Positions 42,433-49,738 of a stretch of DNA of 49,738 nt are shown one piece after another. The stretch is taken from assembly GCA_947631005.1 (NCBI GenBank), contig CANRJR010000015.1, positions 1-49,738 of the forward strand, given 5' to 3'. The stretch comes from an uncultured Clostridia bacterium (lineage in GTDB: Bacteria; Bacillota; Clostridia; Christensenellales; Borkfalkiaceae). Every line of letters starts with the position of its first letter. Position 1 is the first letter of the stretch. Made by a program: the position numbers and the translations under genes. The notes beneath the pieces are model-generated. The model did not search any database. It was not told the DNA's origin and worked only from the letters and a program-made list of their open reading frames with translations.

Positions 42433-43884
42433 TTATCCTTGTGCCTCTTGCGCCTCGTCGGAATTTTGTTCCCCGTGTGTCTCTTGCGCCGTCGGGAGCG
42501 GAACTTCCCGTTGGAGCTTCCCGAGCTTTTTCCAGACAACGATCATGACGGGGAGCGTCCCTGCGAGGGCGATCGCGTCGGCGATGGGAGCAGCCCATAC
42601 CACGCCCATGACGCCGAGCCGCAGGGGGACGAGCAGAGCGCACACGATCACGAGGATGTCCCGCAGAAAGGAGAGGGGAGCGGCGATCTTCGCCTCGCCG
42701 ATCGACTGCGTAAAGATCGCGCAGACCTTTTGCAGGCAGGTGAACGCGATGAGCATGAGATAGATCCGAAGGCAGGGTACGGCAAATTCCATGTACAGTT
42801 CGGCGTTCAGTCCCGCCGCACTGCCCGCGCCGAACATGGCGATGAACGCGCGCGGGATCGCCTCGAACAGAGCCGTGCAGGCGAAACATATGCCGCCCGT
42901 CCAGAGGAGGATGAGGAGCAAAAGCCGCTTCACCCTGTCGAACCGCTTCGCCCCGTAATTATATCCCACAATGGGTTGCGCGCCCGCCGCGATCCCGATC
43001 GCAACGTTCAGCACGATTTGGAACAGCTTCATGATGACGGTAAACGCCGCGAGCGGGATATCCGCACCGAATTTGCTCTTCATGCCGTAGCGCACGAAGA
43101 GGACGTTGTTGACGACGGTCGTCGCGACGATGCAGAGCTGGGTCAAAAAGCTCGAAAGTCCAAGTGCCATAATCCGAAACAACATCCGAAAATCGGGGAG
43201 AAAACTTTTGAGCCGCAGGCGAAACGTCTTGCTCTTGAACAAGTAGCAAACGCAGATGACGAAGCTGACGAATTGACCGAGAATGGTCGCGTACGCCGCC
43301 CCGCGTATTCCCAAATCGAGCGCATAGATCGCGATCGGGTCGCCGATGATGTTGAGGAGCGCGCCCGCGATCATGGCGAACATGGCATAGCCGGGCGCGC
43401 CGTCCGCACGGATGACGGCGGCGAGACAGTTTTGCGCGAGCGCGAGCGGCATCATGGCGTAAATGACCGTTCCGTAGTCGTGCGCCAGGGAGAGGTTGGC
43501 TTCCGTGCCGCCGAGGAGCATCAAAAGGTCGTCTCCCCACAGGTAGGCGACGAGGATCACGATACAGCCCGAAACAAAGGAGGCGAGCACGGCATTCCCG
43601 ACGCCGCGGTGGATCTCGTCGCGCTTGCCCTCCCCGAGCGAGACGGACATCCACGCCGCCGCGCCGTCCCCGAAGAACAGGGAAAGTCCCCAGCCGATCA
43701 CCGTGATCGGGAAGATGACGCCCGTCGCCGCGTTTCCCAAATATCCGATCTTGCTGTTTCCGACGAAAATTTGGTCGACGATATTGTACAGAGCGGAAAT
43801 AATGAGGGAGAGAATGCAGGGAACGGAGAACTTCAAAAGCAGTTTGCCGATCCGTTCTTTCTCTAAATAATCGCTGTTTTCCAT
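42433..43884 (-). CDS. MATE-family multidrug/toxin efflux transporter
   Basis: A 483-residue membrane protein with twelve hydrophobic segments in two related halves, a MATE feature. Motifs: KFSVPCILSLIISALYNIVDQIFVG at the N-terminus, GDGAAAWMSVSLGEGK, and the half-repeat AAGAQPIVGYNYGAKRFDRVK. These place it near the MepA/NorM-like Firmicutes group that exports cationic compounds with Na+ or H+ (family knowledge). The C-terminal 30 residues are a Gln/Glu-rich tail. ATG 43884 follows GGGAGG. It lies behind an unusual leader with two terminator-like hairpins, so expression is probably ligand-controlled. Confidence 0.9.
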   Translation of the reverse strand: MENSDYLEKERIGKLLLKFSVPCILSLIISALYNIVDQIFVGNSKIGYLGNAATGVIFPITVIGWGLSLFFGDGAAAWMSVSLGEGKRDEIHRGVGNAVLASFVSGCIVILVAYLWGDDLLMLLGGTEANLSLAHDYGTVIYAMMPLALAQNCLAAVIRADGAPGYAMFAMIAGALLNIIGDPIAIYALDLGIRGAAYATILGQFVSFVICVCYLFKSKTFRLRLKSFLPDFRMLFRIMALGLSSFLTQLCIVATTVVNNVLFVRYGMKSKFGADIPLAAFTVIMKLFQIVLNVAIGIAAGAQPIVGYNYGAKRFDRVKRLLLLILLWTGGICFACTALFEAIPRAFIAMFGAGSAAGLNAELYMEFAVPCLRIYLMLIAFTCLQKVCAIFTQSIGEAKIAAPLSFLRDILVIVCALLVPLRLGVMGVVWAAPIADAIALAGTLPVMIVVWKKLGKLQREVPLPTAQETHGEQNSDEAQEAQG

Positions 43885-43902
43885 AAAACCTCCCAAAAGC
43901 AA

Positions 43903-43928
43903 AACGGCACGCGTGTTCCCGTGCCGTT
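43903..43928 (-). terminator. Second terminator-like hairpin in the MATE leader
   Basis: Minus strand AACGGCACG / CGTGCCGTT, 9-bp stem, followed by TTGCTTTT, ending just before GGGAGG of the MATE gene. Its 5' arm can alternatively pair with the 3' arm of the first hairpin. Confidence 0.7.
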
Positions 43929-43933
43929 CCCGT

Positions 43934-44019
43934 AAAAAAACGACACCTGCAACAGCTCTGTACCGTATCAGATTTACGCGCCGAAGCACCACATGTGTCG
44001 TTAAGCTCTATGAATTTTT
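43934..44019 (-). ncRNA. Candidate riboswitch or attenuator RNA upstream of the MATE gene
   Basis: From the expected start (about 44019) the minus-strand RNA forms a domain closed by AACGACAC (44002-43995) and GTGTCGTT (43946-43939), followed by T7. Inside are a GGTGC-TTCG-GCGC-like hairpin and further arms. Size, closed multi-arm shape, poly-U end and the MATE gene suggest a metabolite riboswitch. The guanidine-IV (mepA) class is known before MATE genes, but I cannot match its consensus from memory. Confidence 0.5.
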
Positions 44020-44025
44020 ATATTC

Positions 44026-44054
44026 AGTATAGCGGATCTCGCCCGAAATGTCAA
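44026..44054 (-). promoter_or_regulatory. Promoter of the MATE leader
   Basis: Minus strand TTGACA (44054-44049), 17-nt spacer, TATACT (44031-44026). Confidence 0.85.
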
Positions 44055-44237
44055 ACGCGGGGGAAAATTTTTCCGAAAATTTTCAAACTTGTTACGGGCG
44101 ATAGACGGGCGGGAACAAAACGGTCGCCGAATTGAACGATCCGTTCGCCCGTCGCGCTTTTATAAGGTTTCCGCGGGTGCGATCGGAAGAGTTTGTTTCG
44201 CCGTACGCATCGAGGCGGGCGGCTTCGCGCGGGAGGG

Positions 44238-45092
44238 TCAAGCGGAAAAGAAGGCGACGCCGACGGCGTTCGGTCCGACGTGCGTCCCGATCGTGCTTCC
44301 GATCAGATAGACGGGGATGCGGTCGGGGTCGTCGATGTGCCCTTTCCACAAGACCTCGCTGTCCCGCAGATATTTTTTGAGAAATTCGTCGTTTAGCCCC
44401 GAATAGACAAGTCCGTAGGGCATGGTAAAATCGATCCCGCCGCATTTTTGGACGAGTTGCATCAACAGGTTGTTGCTCCGCTTGCTGCCCATCGCCTTTC
44501 CCACGAGCTTGACCTCGCCGCCCACGACGGAGACGACGGGCTTCACCGAGAGCATCTCGCCCGCAAAAGCCGCAACGCCCGAGATCCTGCCGCCCTTCCG
44601 CAAATATTTCAGCGTGTCGACGACGGCGATGATCTGGATCTTCTTTTTCTTCTCGTTCAATTCGGTGACGACGGCGGCGGCGTCCGAGCTGTCCGAAATC
44701 AGGCGCAGCGCGTAATCGCAGAGGATGCGCTCGCCCGTGGCGGCGTTCAGACTGTCCACCACGAACACCCGCCCCGCAAAGCGTTTGGCGGCGTTCACGG
44801 CGCAGGCGTATGTGCCTGAAAGTTTGGAGGAGATCGTGATCGCGATCACTTGGTCGCCGTTTGCGGTCAGCGTCTGAAACGCCTCGCCCCAACGGTATTC
44901 GTTGATTTGGCTGGTTTTGGGAAATTCGTCGCTCTCGATCAGCTTCTCGAAAAACTGTCTGTGCGAGAGGGTCACGCCGTCCAAATACGTTTGCTCGCCG
45001 AACCGCACCTCCATCGGGAGCAGGGCGACGCCCAACGTTTGCGCTTCCTCCTGTTCGATGTCGGACGCGCTGTCGATCAAAATTTTAATCAT
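44238..45092 (-). CDS. DegV-family fatty-acid-binding protein
   Basis: A 284-residue protein. DegV hallmarks: ILIDSASDI at the N-terminus, FFEKLIESDEFPKTSQIN (the fatty-acid carboxylate Thr/Ser site), ITISSKLSGTYACAVNAA, VVDTLKYLRKGGRISG and the C-terminal GSTIGTHVGPNAVGVAFF. Members (FakB) hold a fatty acid for phosphorylation by FakA (known); no fakA is in the window. Its ATG overlaps the stop of the Pr6Pr-type gene (45089-45092). Length is standard. Confidence 0.93.
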   Translation of the reverse strand: MIKILIDSASDIEQEEAQTLGVALLPMEVRFGEQTYLDGVTLSHRQFFEKLIESDEFPKTSQINEYRWGEAFQTLTANGDQVIAITISSKLSGTYACAVNAAKRFAGRVFVVDSLNAATGERILCDYALRLISDSSDAAAVVTELNEKKKKIQIIAVVDTLKYLRKGGRISGVAAFAGEMLSVKPVVSVVGGEVKLVGKAMGSKRSNNLLMQLVQKCGGIDFTMPYGLVYSGLNDEFLKKYLRDSEVLWKGHIDDPDRIPVYLIGSTIGTHVGPNAVGVAFFSA

Positions 45093-45889
45093 TTTATCTC
45101 CTCATGGGGCGCGTCCGATTCGGACTGCGCTTGTTCGGACTGCGCTTGTTCGGACTGCGCCTGTTCGGGCTGTCCCTGTTCGGCGGGGGAGGGTCTTGTC
45201 GGGAACAGGATGTTCCGAAAGTCGAACTTCCACCTGCCGTCTATCTTGTCGAAACGATTCCAAAGCCAAAAGAGGTAGCCGAGCACGACGAACACGCCCA
45301 TGAGCCCCAGCACCCAAAGCAGAACTCCGCCATAGCCGAGTTCGTTCACATTGAGGAAAAAGTACGGGTAGGAAAAGCGGGGGATGACCGCCCCCAAAAG
45401 GAAGATGTATCCAACATAGACGAGCGGAATGATGAGGCTGTACAGGGGCGCAAAGACCGAGATCGTCCGCTTCTCGTCGAAGAGAAGATAGTCGAGGATA
45501 AAGAGCAGGGGCGCGAGGAAGTGATAGGACATATTCCCGACGTTGCGCCAATAGTTTGCGGTGAGGGGGGAATCGAGCAGGAAAATGACCACGAGAAAGG
45601 TGACGAGGATCATGATGGCGGTCATGAACTTGAACGTCCGTATTTTGCGGTTGTAGCCTTCGGTTTCGCCCGCCCGCACCCGCTTCACCGTATCGGCGAG
45701 GACGACGACCGAAACGGCGAGCACGAAATAATTGCTGATATTGGTGTAGAACTTCAAAAAACCCCACGAAAATTCGTTCCCGCCGTTCGTCCCGATATAG
45801 AAAACGCCGAGCGACAGCAGGCAGGCAAACGCCGAAACGACGCACAGCACAACGCGGTAGATGAGTTGCGTGATCAAATTTTTACACAT
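45089..45889 (-). CDS. Pr6Pr-family membrane protein
   Basis: A 266-residue protein with six to seven hydrophobic segments (10-30, 48-65, 86-106, 118-135, 143-165, 186-207). YTNISNYFVLAV, SYHFLAPLLFILDYLLFDEKR and YSYPYFFLNVNELGYGGVL-like segments fit the Pr6Pr/FAR-17a family of fungal and bacterial six-helix proteins, function unknown. The cytoplasmic C-terminal tail includes a four-unit Glu-Gln-Ala-Gln-Ser repeat encoded by 15-bp DNA repeats. No ribosome site of note other than a weak GGAGGC. Upstream of and coupled to degV. Confidence 0.8.
   Translation of the reverse strand: MCKNLITQLIYRVVLCVVSAFACLLSLGVFYIGTNGGNEFSWGFLKFYTNISNYFVLAVSVVVLADTVKRVRAGETEGYNRKIRTFKFMTAIMILVTFLVVIFLLDSPLTANYWRNVGNMSYHFLAPLLFILDYLLFDEKRTISVFAPLYSLIIPLVYVGYIFLLGAVIPRFSYPYFFLNVNELGYGGVLLWVLGLMGVFVVLGYLFWLWNRFDKIDGRWKFDFRNILFPTRPSPAEQGQPEQAQSEQAQSEQAQSESDAPHEEIK
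45119..45178. repeat. 15-bp tandem repeat in the Pr6Pr C-terminal tail
   Basis: Four units of TTCGGACTGCGCTTG (45119-45133, 45134-45148, then two with changes). Each encodes five residues on the minus strand, so copy changes preserve the reading frame. Confidence 0.85.
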
Positions 45890-45937
45890 GGGTGTGCCTC
45901 CGACAAAATAATTCCGATAAAAAATGATTCCGACCCG

Positions 45938-46390
45938 CTATTTGAGGTCGTACGTTTTGCAAATTTCCGTGAGATTTTCCGAGATGATCCCGAGGGAACG
46001 GTAGAGGCGTTCCCGCTCCCCGTCGGAGATCCCGCAACTGCCCTTTTCGAGGATCGCCGATATTTTTTCGGCGACGACGCCCGCGACCTGCGCGCCCTGT
46101 TCGGTCAGCAAGACGGGGTTTTTGTACTTCCGTCCGCCCGCCGCGTCGGTATAAACGAGCCCCGCCTCGGTGAGCTCCTTTACGGTCCGCGACATCATCC
46201 CCTTGTCCTCGCCGCATATCTCGCAGAGCCGCGTAAAACTCGCCCCCGCGGGGGAATTGTACAGCGCGAAAAGACACTGTACCTGCTTGCCTTTGAGCCC
46301 GAGTGCCGCCATTTCGACGTTCTTGATCCTTTGCACGCACCGCGTGATGTTGATCAACAGCAGAGAAAACGTTGTGTATCGCTGTTCCAT
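45938..46390 (-). CDS. MarR-family transcriptional regulator
   Basis: A 150-residue winged-helix protein. The pattern LGLKGKQVQCLFALYNSPAGASFTRLCEICGEDKGMMSRTVKELTEAGLV is a typical MarR recognition region, followed by the wing (TDAAGGRKYKNPVLLTEQG) and a dimerisation helix. Start ATG 46390 follows AAGGAGCGGAT. An 18-bp near-palindrome overlaps its -35 box, indicating autorepression. It may also control the Pr6Pr/DegV genes 48 nt downstream. Cys residues in the HTH could sense redox, but that is speculation. Confidence 0.88.
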   Translation of the reverse strand: MEQRYTTFSLLLINITRCVQRIKNVEMAALGLKGKQVQCLFALYNSPAGASFTRLCEICGEDKGMMSRTVKELTEAGLVYTDAAGGRKYKNPVLLTEQGAQVAGVVAEKISAILEKGSCGISDGERERLYRSLGIISENLTEICKTYDLK

Positions 46391-46408
46391 ATCCGCTCCT
46401 TTGCTACG

Positions 46409-46440
46409 ATGGTAGCACTATTTTGTTGTCATGTCAACAA
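46409..46440 (-). promoter_or_regulatory. MarR promoter with overlapping operator
   Basis: Minus strand TTGACA (46437-46432), 17-nt spacer, TACCAT (46414-46409). The 18-bp near-palindrome TTGTTGTCATGTCAACAA (46423-46440, two mismatched positions) covers the -35 box. Confidence 0.7.
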
Positions 46441-46539
46441 TTTATGCGCCATAAGTTAAAAAATATCAACAACTTTCGCGTCAGGCGAAACCTTAACAAT
46501 TCTTTACGGGAATGTTTTATCGTAAAACAGTTATCTAAC

Positions 46540-46568
46540 TTGCATAGAAATTATTTCTTTGGTATAAT
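46540..46568 (+). promoter_or_regulatory. Promoter of the two-component system
   Basis: TTGCAT (46540-46545), 17-nt spacer, TATAAT (46563-46568). Confidence 0.75.
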
Positions 46569-46620
46569 AAAACTACCGTAGATGCGGAAAGGTATGAGCG
46601 GAAAGGTACGGGAAGCTGCT

Positions 46621-47301
46621 ATGAATTATACGGTTTGTCAAAGAAATCTGCTGTTCATTGAGGACGACGAAACCTTAAAAAGGGAAATGGTCGATTATTT
46701 TTCCCTTACCAATACTGTTTTTACGGCGTCGGACGTGGAAGAAGCCGTAGGGCTTCTGACGGAAAGAGGGGACTTCGACGCCGTCGTTCTGGATCTTATC
46801 CTCAAAAACAGCATGGGGATGGAACTTTTCAAAGTGTTTCCCGCGTTGCCTCCCGTGGTCATTCTGTCCTCTCTGAACGAGGAGGAAAGCATTCTTGCGG
46901 GGCTTACCTCGGGCGCAGCGGATTATGTGGTAAAACCCTGTTCCATGCGTCTTTTGGAAACGCATATCGCGATGCGGCTCTTGCCGAAAGCAGACGCGGT
47001 GGAAACGTTCGGGGCGTTTTCCGTGAACGCCAATACGCGCACCGTCAAATATAAAAATATGCCCATTTCCCTCACAGCGTCCGAATTTAATATTTTATTC
47101 TTTCTCATCAAAAACCGCGGCAAGTATTTCACCGCGGACGAAATCTACGAACAAATCTGGTGTGCGCCGAGTTTGCATACGGCAACGATACGGACGCATT
47201 TATCGTCTCTTCGCAGGAAACTCAAAGCCGCCATGCCCGCAAGCGATATCATCCGCACCGAATTCAACAAGGGGTACTGTTTTACGGGAGAAGTATTATG
47301 A
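46621..47301 (+). CDS. OmpR/PhoB-type response regulator
   Basis: A 226-residue regulator. The receiver domain has LLFIEDDE at the start (acidic pocket), phospho-acceptor Asp58 in VVLDLI, conserved Ser/Thr in VILSSL and Lys in VVKPC. The winged-helix output domain (130-226) has LTASEFNILFFLIKNRGKYFTADEIYEQIW and TATIRTHLSSLRRKLKA. Start ATG 46621 is chosen by the domain boundary; in-frame ATGs at 46582 and 46594 would add 9-13 residues and are not excluded. It overlaps the kinase gene by 4 nt (ATGA), so the two are translated together. Confidence 0.9.
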   Translation: MNYTVCQRNLLFIEDDETLKREMVDYFSLTNTVFTASDVEEAVGLLTERGDFDAVVLDLILKNSMGMELFKVFPALPPVVILSSLNEEESILAGLTSGAADYVVKPCSMRLLETHIAMRLLPKADAVETFGAFSVNANTRTVKYKNMPISLTASEFNILFFLIKNRGKYFTADEIYEQIWCAPSLHTATIRTHLSSLRRKLKAAMPASDIIRTEFNKGYCFTGEVL

Positions 47302-49310
47302 GAAAAAACATCGCAAACGTTCTCGTGCTCGCGGGGCTGTTTCTCGTCTGTGCAGCATTTTCAATATCTTTATTATTTACGGGGGGGGTCGCCATAACTG
47401 AAACGCCCGTGAAAAAGATGAACTTTGCGGAGGCTACCGTAAACGCCGTTTCCATTTCAGACATACGCGGCGCGATGAAAATGACGGCGTTCAATTATCT
47501 TCCCAATGAATTTGCAGGACTGAATGAGGTCGTAACCGATGAAAACGACGGCAGTCAGCCCGCAAAACGCGGGACGTTTCGCTTTTACATCGACACCTTG
47601 TCGGGCGAAGAATGGGCGCAAAGCGAGCGTTTGAACAGCCTTTTGAAGGCGGACGGAAATTGGCACTTGACGATGTATATCCCGCCCGTATTTGCCGCAT
47701 GCAGCGTGTTTGTGCAGTACGAAAATGAGGAGTACGTCGGCACGATCGACCGATATCATATCGACTACTATCTCAATTACTCGTCGTCCTCCGAATTTGA
47801 CGACGCCACCGTCCATCGGACGGCAACCAAGCCCATGTTTCTCGATATTCCCATCTCGGCGGACGGGAAGTATTCCAAGGAATGCAAAGTAACCATCCAT
47901 TACGAGGCGGACAATGAAAACTTCGTGGGGCTGTTCGGACCTGTTCTGATCGGCGAGGACGCGGCGGTCCATAATGCAGTTTCCCGCAACCGAGCGGTTC
48001 TTTTGGCGGGCGCAAGCATCGGGGCGGCAACGCTCTTGCTGTTCCTCTTGATTTGCATTCTGAAACGGTCTTTCCCTTTCGTTCCGCAATTACTATTTGC
48101 CGCGGGAATTTTTTCGGCACTTTCCTCTACGTATGCTTTGTTCGGGTTTACGACCGTCCCGTATCTTCTGCTTGCGATCCGACGCTTTTCCTTGGGATTT
48201 ATTCTCTTTGCCTCCGCGCTGTATCTTCCGAAAAAATTCGGAAAGATCCCCGTTCTGTATTTGACGAGTGCTGCCGCGATCGCCGCAACCGTCTTGGCAT
48301 TTCTCTCGCCTTTTTGCACGGGCGTAACCGCTTATACCGCGGTTTGCTATTCCTATATCGGGTTGGTGGTCGCCTGTATCCTTGTTATCTTCGGGTTTAC
48401 CGTCCGCGACATCTATCAAAATAAGCCTTTGGGGCTGCGTTTGAATACCGTCGTCGCGGGCGTTGCCACATTCGCGGCTTTGTTCGCAGATCAGCCGATC
48501 CCGTTTATTATGCACTCTCCTGCGTTTTGGCTGTATCTCGGGGAGCTCGGAATTACGCTCGTGCTGGGTCTGCGTGAATTTATCTCCGCAGAGATCCACA
48601 ATCGGTATCTCACGACCAATCTGGAACAGGAGGTGGCACGGCAGACGCAAAGTTTGCAGAATGTGCTTTCCGAACGCGATAAGATTTTACTGTATATCAG
48701 CCACGACATGAAAAGGACCGTCCTCGGAATGAACGATTCCCTGACCGATCTGCGGCAAAATCTATCCGCCCCCGAATTGGTTTCCAAGGTAGATTCTCTG
48801 TTGCAAAAAAATTCCGAACTGAAAAAAGACTTCGCCGAGATAGGAAAATACGGCAAGCAAAATTACGTCGCAGAACAGTCCGAAGCGGTCAATTTGAGCC
48901 AAATCGTGCAAAACGTAACCAACGATCTGCGCCCCGACTGTGAAGCGAACGGGATCCTTCTGACGGTCACGCTGCCCGAAACATTGAATGTATATGCAAA
49001 AAAAATCGCTCTGGAAAGCGTGATCTTCAATTTGGTGCTGAACGCCATCGAACACTCGTTTTGCTCGCACTTGTCCGTGACCGCCGTCAAACGGAAAGGG
49101 ATATGCCGCCTCGACATCATAGACGACGGGCAGGGCATTACGACCGATAAAAACGTCTTTGCCCCGTTCGTTTCGGGGAATCCCTCCGAAAACAATTCGG
49201 GGCTCGGTCTGTTTTTGGCGAAAAATGCCATCGAGACGATGCACGGGGAATTGACGTATGAACGCAAAGACCATTTCACGATCTTTTCCGCCACCTTGCC
49301 GCTCGCATAA
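47298..49310 (+). CDS. Sensor histidine kinase with 7TM-DISM-like sensor region
   Basis: A 670-residue membrane kinase. N-terminal TM (7-29), an extracellular beta-rich domain (30-240, with FYIDTLSGEEWAQSE and LTMYIPPVFAACSVF), then seven closely spaced TM segments (about 243-430): the 7TMR-DISM layout. After a coiled coil (435-460) comes the H-box YISHDMKRTVLGM with His469, then N-box NLVLNAIEHS, G1 IIDDGQGI and G2 NNSGLGLFLAKNA. It should sense an external ligand, possibly carbohydrate-like, and phosphorylate the upstream regulator. Base composition is less GC-rich than the housekeeping genes. ATG 47298 follows GGGAG. Confidence 0.9.
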   Translation: MRKNIANVLVLAGLFLVCAAFSISLLFTGGVAITETPVKKMNFAEATVNAVSISDIRGAMKMTAFNYLPNEFAGLNEVVTDENDGSQPAKRGTFRFYIDTLSGEEWAQSERLNSLLKADGNWHLTMYIPPVFAACSVFVQYENEEYVGTIDRYHIDYYLNYSSSSEFDDATVHRTATKPMFLDIPISADGKYSKECKVTIHYEADNENFVGLFGPVLIGEDAAVHNAVSRNRAVLLAGASIGAATLLLFLLICILKRSFPFVPQLLFAAGIFSALSSTYALFGFTTVPYLLLAIRRFSLGFILFASALYLPKKFGKIPVLYLTSAAAIAATVLAFLSPFCTGVTAYTAVCYSYIGLVVACILVIFGFTVRDIYQNKPLGLRLNTVVAGVATFAALFADQPIPFIMHSPAFWLYLGELGITLVLGLREFISAEIHNRYLTTNLEQEVARQTQSLQNVLSERDKILLYISHDMKRTVLGMNDSLTDLRQNLSAPELVSKVDSLLQKNSELKKDFAEIGKYGKQNYVAEQSEAVNLSQIVQNVTNDLRPDCEANGILLTVTLPETLNVYAKKIALESVIFNLVLNAIEHSFCSHLSVTAVKRKGICRLDIIDDGQGITTDKNVFAPFVSGNPSENNSGLGLFLAKNAIETMHGELTYERKDHFTIFSATLPLA

Positions 49311-49395
49311 GGCGGCATAAGATAAAGATTATTTTGTTTGGCTCGCCTGCGCTCATTCGTGCCGCCCTTGGTTTACAAAAAAATGCGCGCGGGAC

Positions 49396-49738
49396 GTGCC
49401 GCGCTTCGTCTACAAACAGAAACTGCGCGCGGGGCGAACCCGATGGGTTCGCTTCCTCGCCGATATAACGCAAGGCTTTCGTATTCCGCGACGGGAATAC
49501 TGCGCGGGCTGCGCCCGCTTGTGCCGCGCTTCGTCTACAAACAGAAACTGCGCGCGGGGCGAACCCGATGGGTTCGCTTCCTCGTCGATATAACGCAAGG
49601 CTTTCGTATTCCGCGACGGGAATACTGCGCGGGCTGCGCCCGCTTGTGCCGCGCTTCGTCCACAAACAGAAACTGCGCGCGGGGCGAACCCGATGGGTTC
49701 GCTTCCTCGCCGATATAACGCAAGGCTTTCGTATTCCG
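49396..49738. repeat. 125-bp tandem repeat array, running off the window
   Basis: Units start at 49396, 49521 and 49646 (each GTGCCGCGCTTCGTCNACAA) with almost no differences; the third is cut after 93 bp. Every unit has three hairpins: GCGAACCC-GAT-GGGTTCGC, GTATTCC-GCGACG-GGAATAC and GCGGGC-TGC-GCCCGC. A degraded half-unit precedes the array (49360-49395). 125 is not a multiple of 3, so open frames across it are not a repeated protein. The stretch 49311-49395 holds no gene. Confidence 0.85.

Noticed and set aside
49338-49738. Several open frames of 60-129 codons across the terminal array, on both strands
   Set aside because: They arise because the 125-bp unit lacks stops in some frames; the period is not a multiple of 3, there is no ribosome site, and the products are low-complexity.
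49396-49738. CRISPR array
   Set aside because: Units are 125 bp and identical throughout with no unique spacers, and there is no cas gene in the window.

Overview
The window looks like chromosomal DNA from a fermentative, anaerobic member of the Clostridia (Bacillota). The evidence is a trimeric NAD-linked [FeFe] hydrogenase operon, RNase J, a TrmR/TrhP tRNA-modification pair, DegV, MgtE, and AGGAGG-type ribosome binding sites behind near-consensus sigma-A promoters, in DNA that is GC-rich for that phylum. A gut lineage of the Christensenellales kind would fit (mucin-protease-like M60 protein, glycogen phosphorylase, formate-family channel), but that placement is inference; there is no 16S gene here.

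Layout. 1-1.3 kb: a polytopic flippase-like membrane protein on the minus strand, and a further gene of which only six codons are visible. 1.4-4.5 kb: a small TIGR04076-type protein, then a methionine ABC uptake operon (metN-metI-metQ) behind a leader with a 27-codon ORF, competing hairpins and a strong terminator. 4.5-5.1 kb: palindromic intergenic repeats. 5.1-9.3 kb (minus): hydC-hydB-hydA, probably an electron-bifurcating hydrogenase. 9.4-13.2 kb: glycogen phosphorylase, a formate/nitrite-family channel and an MmcQ/YjbR protein. 13.2-13.8 kb: three more copies of the palindromic repeat. 13.9-16.7 kb: a DUF1295-type membrane enzyme (minus) diverging from mgtE, which has its own leader ORF and a duplicated N-terminal domain.

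16.75-18.3 kb: a compact AT-richer island (XRE repressor, divergent PH-domain membrane protein, lipoprotein) bounded by 41-bp direct repeats. One repeat is the 3' end of gpmI, and there is no recombinase inside. 18.3-22.1 kb (minus): glycolysis (gpmI; pgk-tpiA). 22.4-27.1 kb: rpsL-rpsG-fusA and then tuf from its own promoter. 27.2-31.9 kb: a 1262-residue cell-surface M60-type metalloprotease and a YihY-family protein. 32-39.8 kb: a coiled-coil/repeat protein of unknown function, RNase J, and a run with trmR, trhP, a lipid kinase and two unknown membrane proteins. 39.8 kb: tRNA-Thr(CGT).

40-42.2 kb: a PPP-type phosphatase, a TetR regulator and a TerB-like protein. 42.4-46.4 kb (minus): a MATE exporter behind a riboswitch-like leader, DegV with a Pr6Pr-type membrane protein, and a MarR regulator with a palindromic operator. 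46.5-49.3 kb: an OmpR-type response regulator and a 7TM sensor kinase. 49.4 kb to the end: a 125-bp tandem array rich in hairpins that runs off the window.

The strongest candidates for something undescribed are the recombinase-less island at the gpmI 3' end, the metN leader, the MATE leader and the 125-bp array. All function calls come from motifs and family memory; no search was run.
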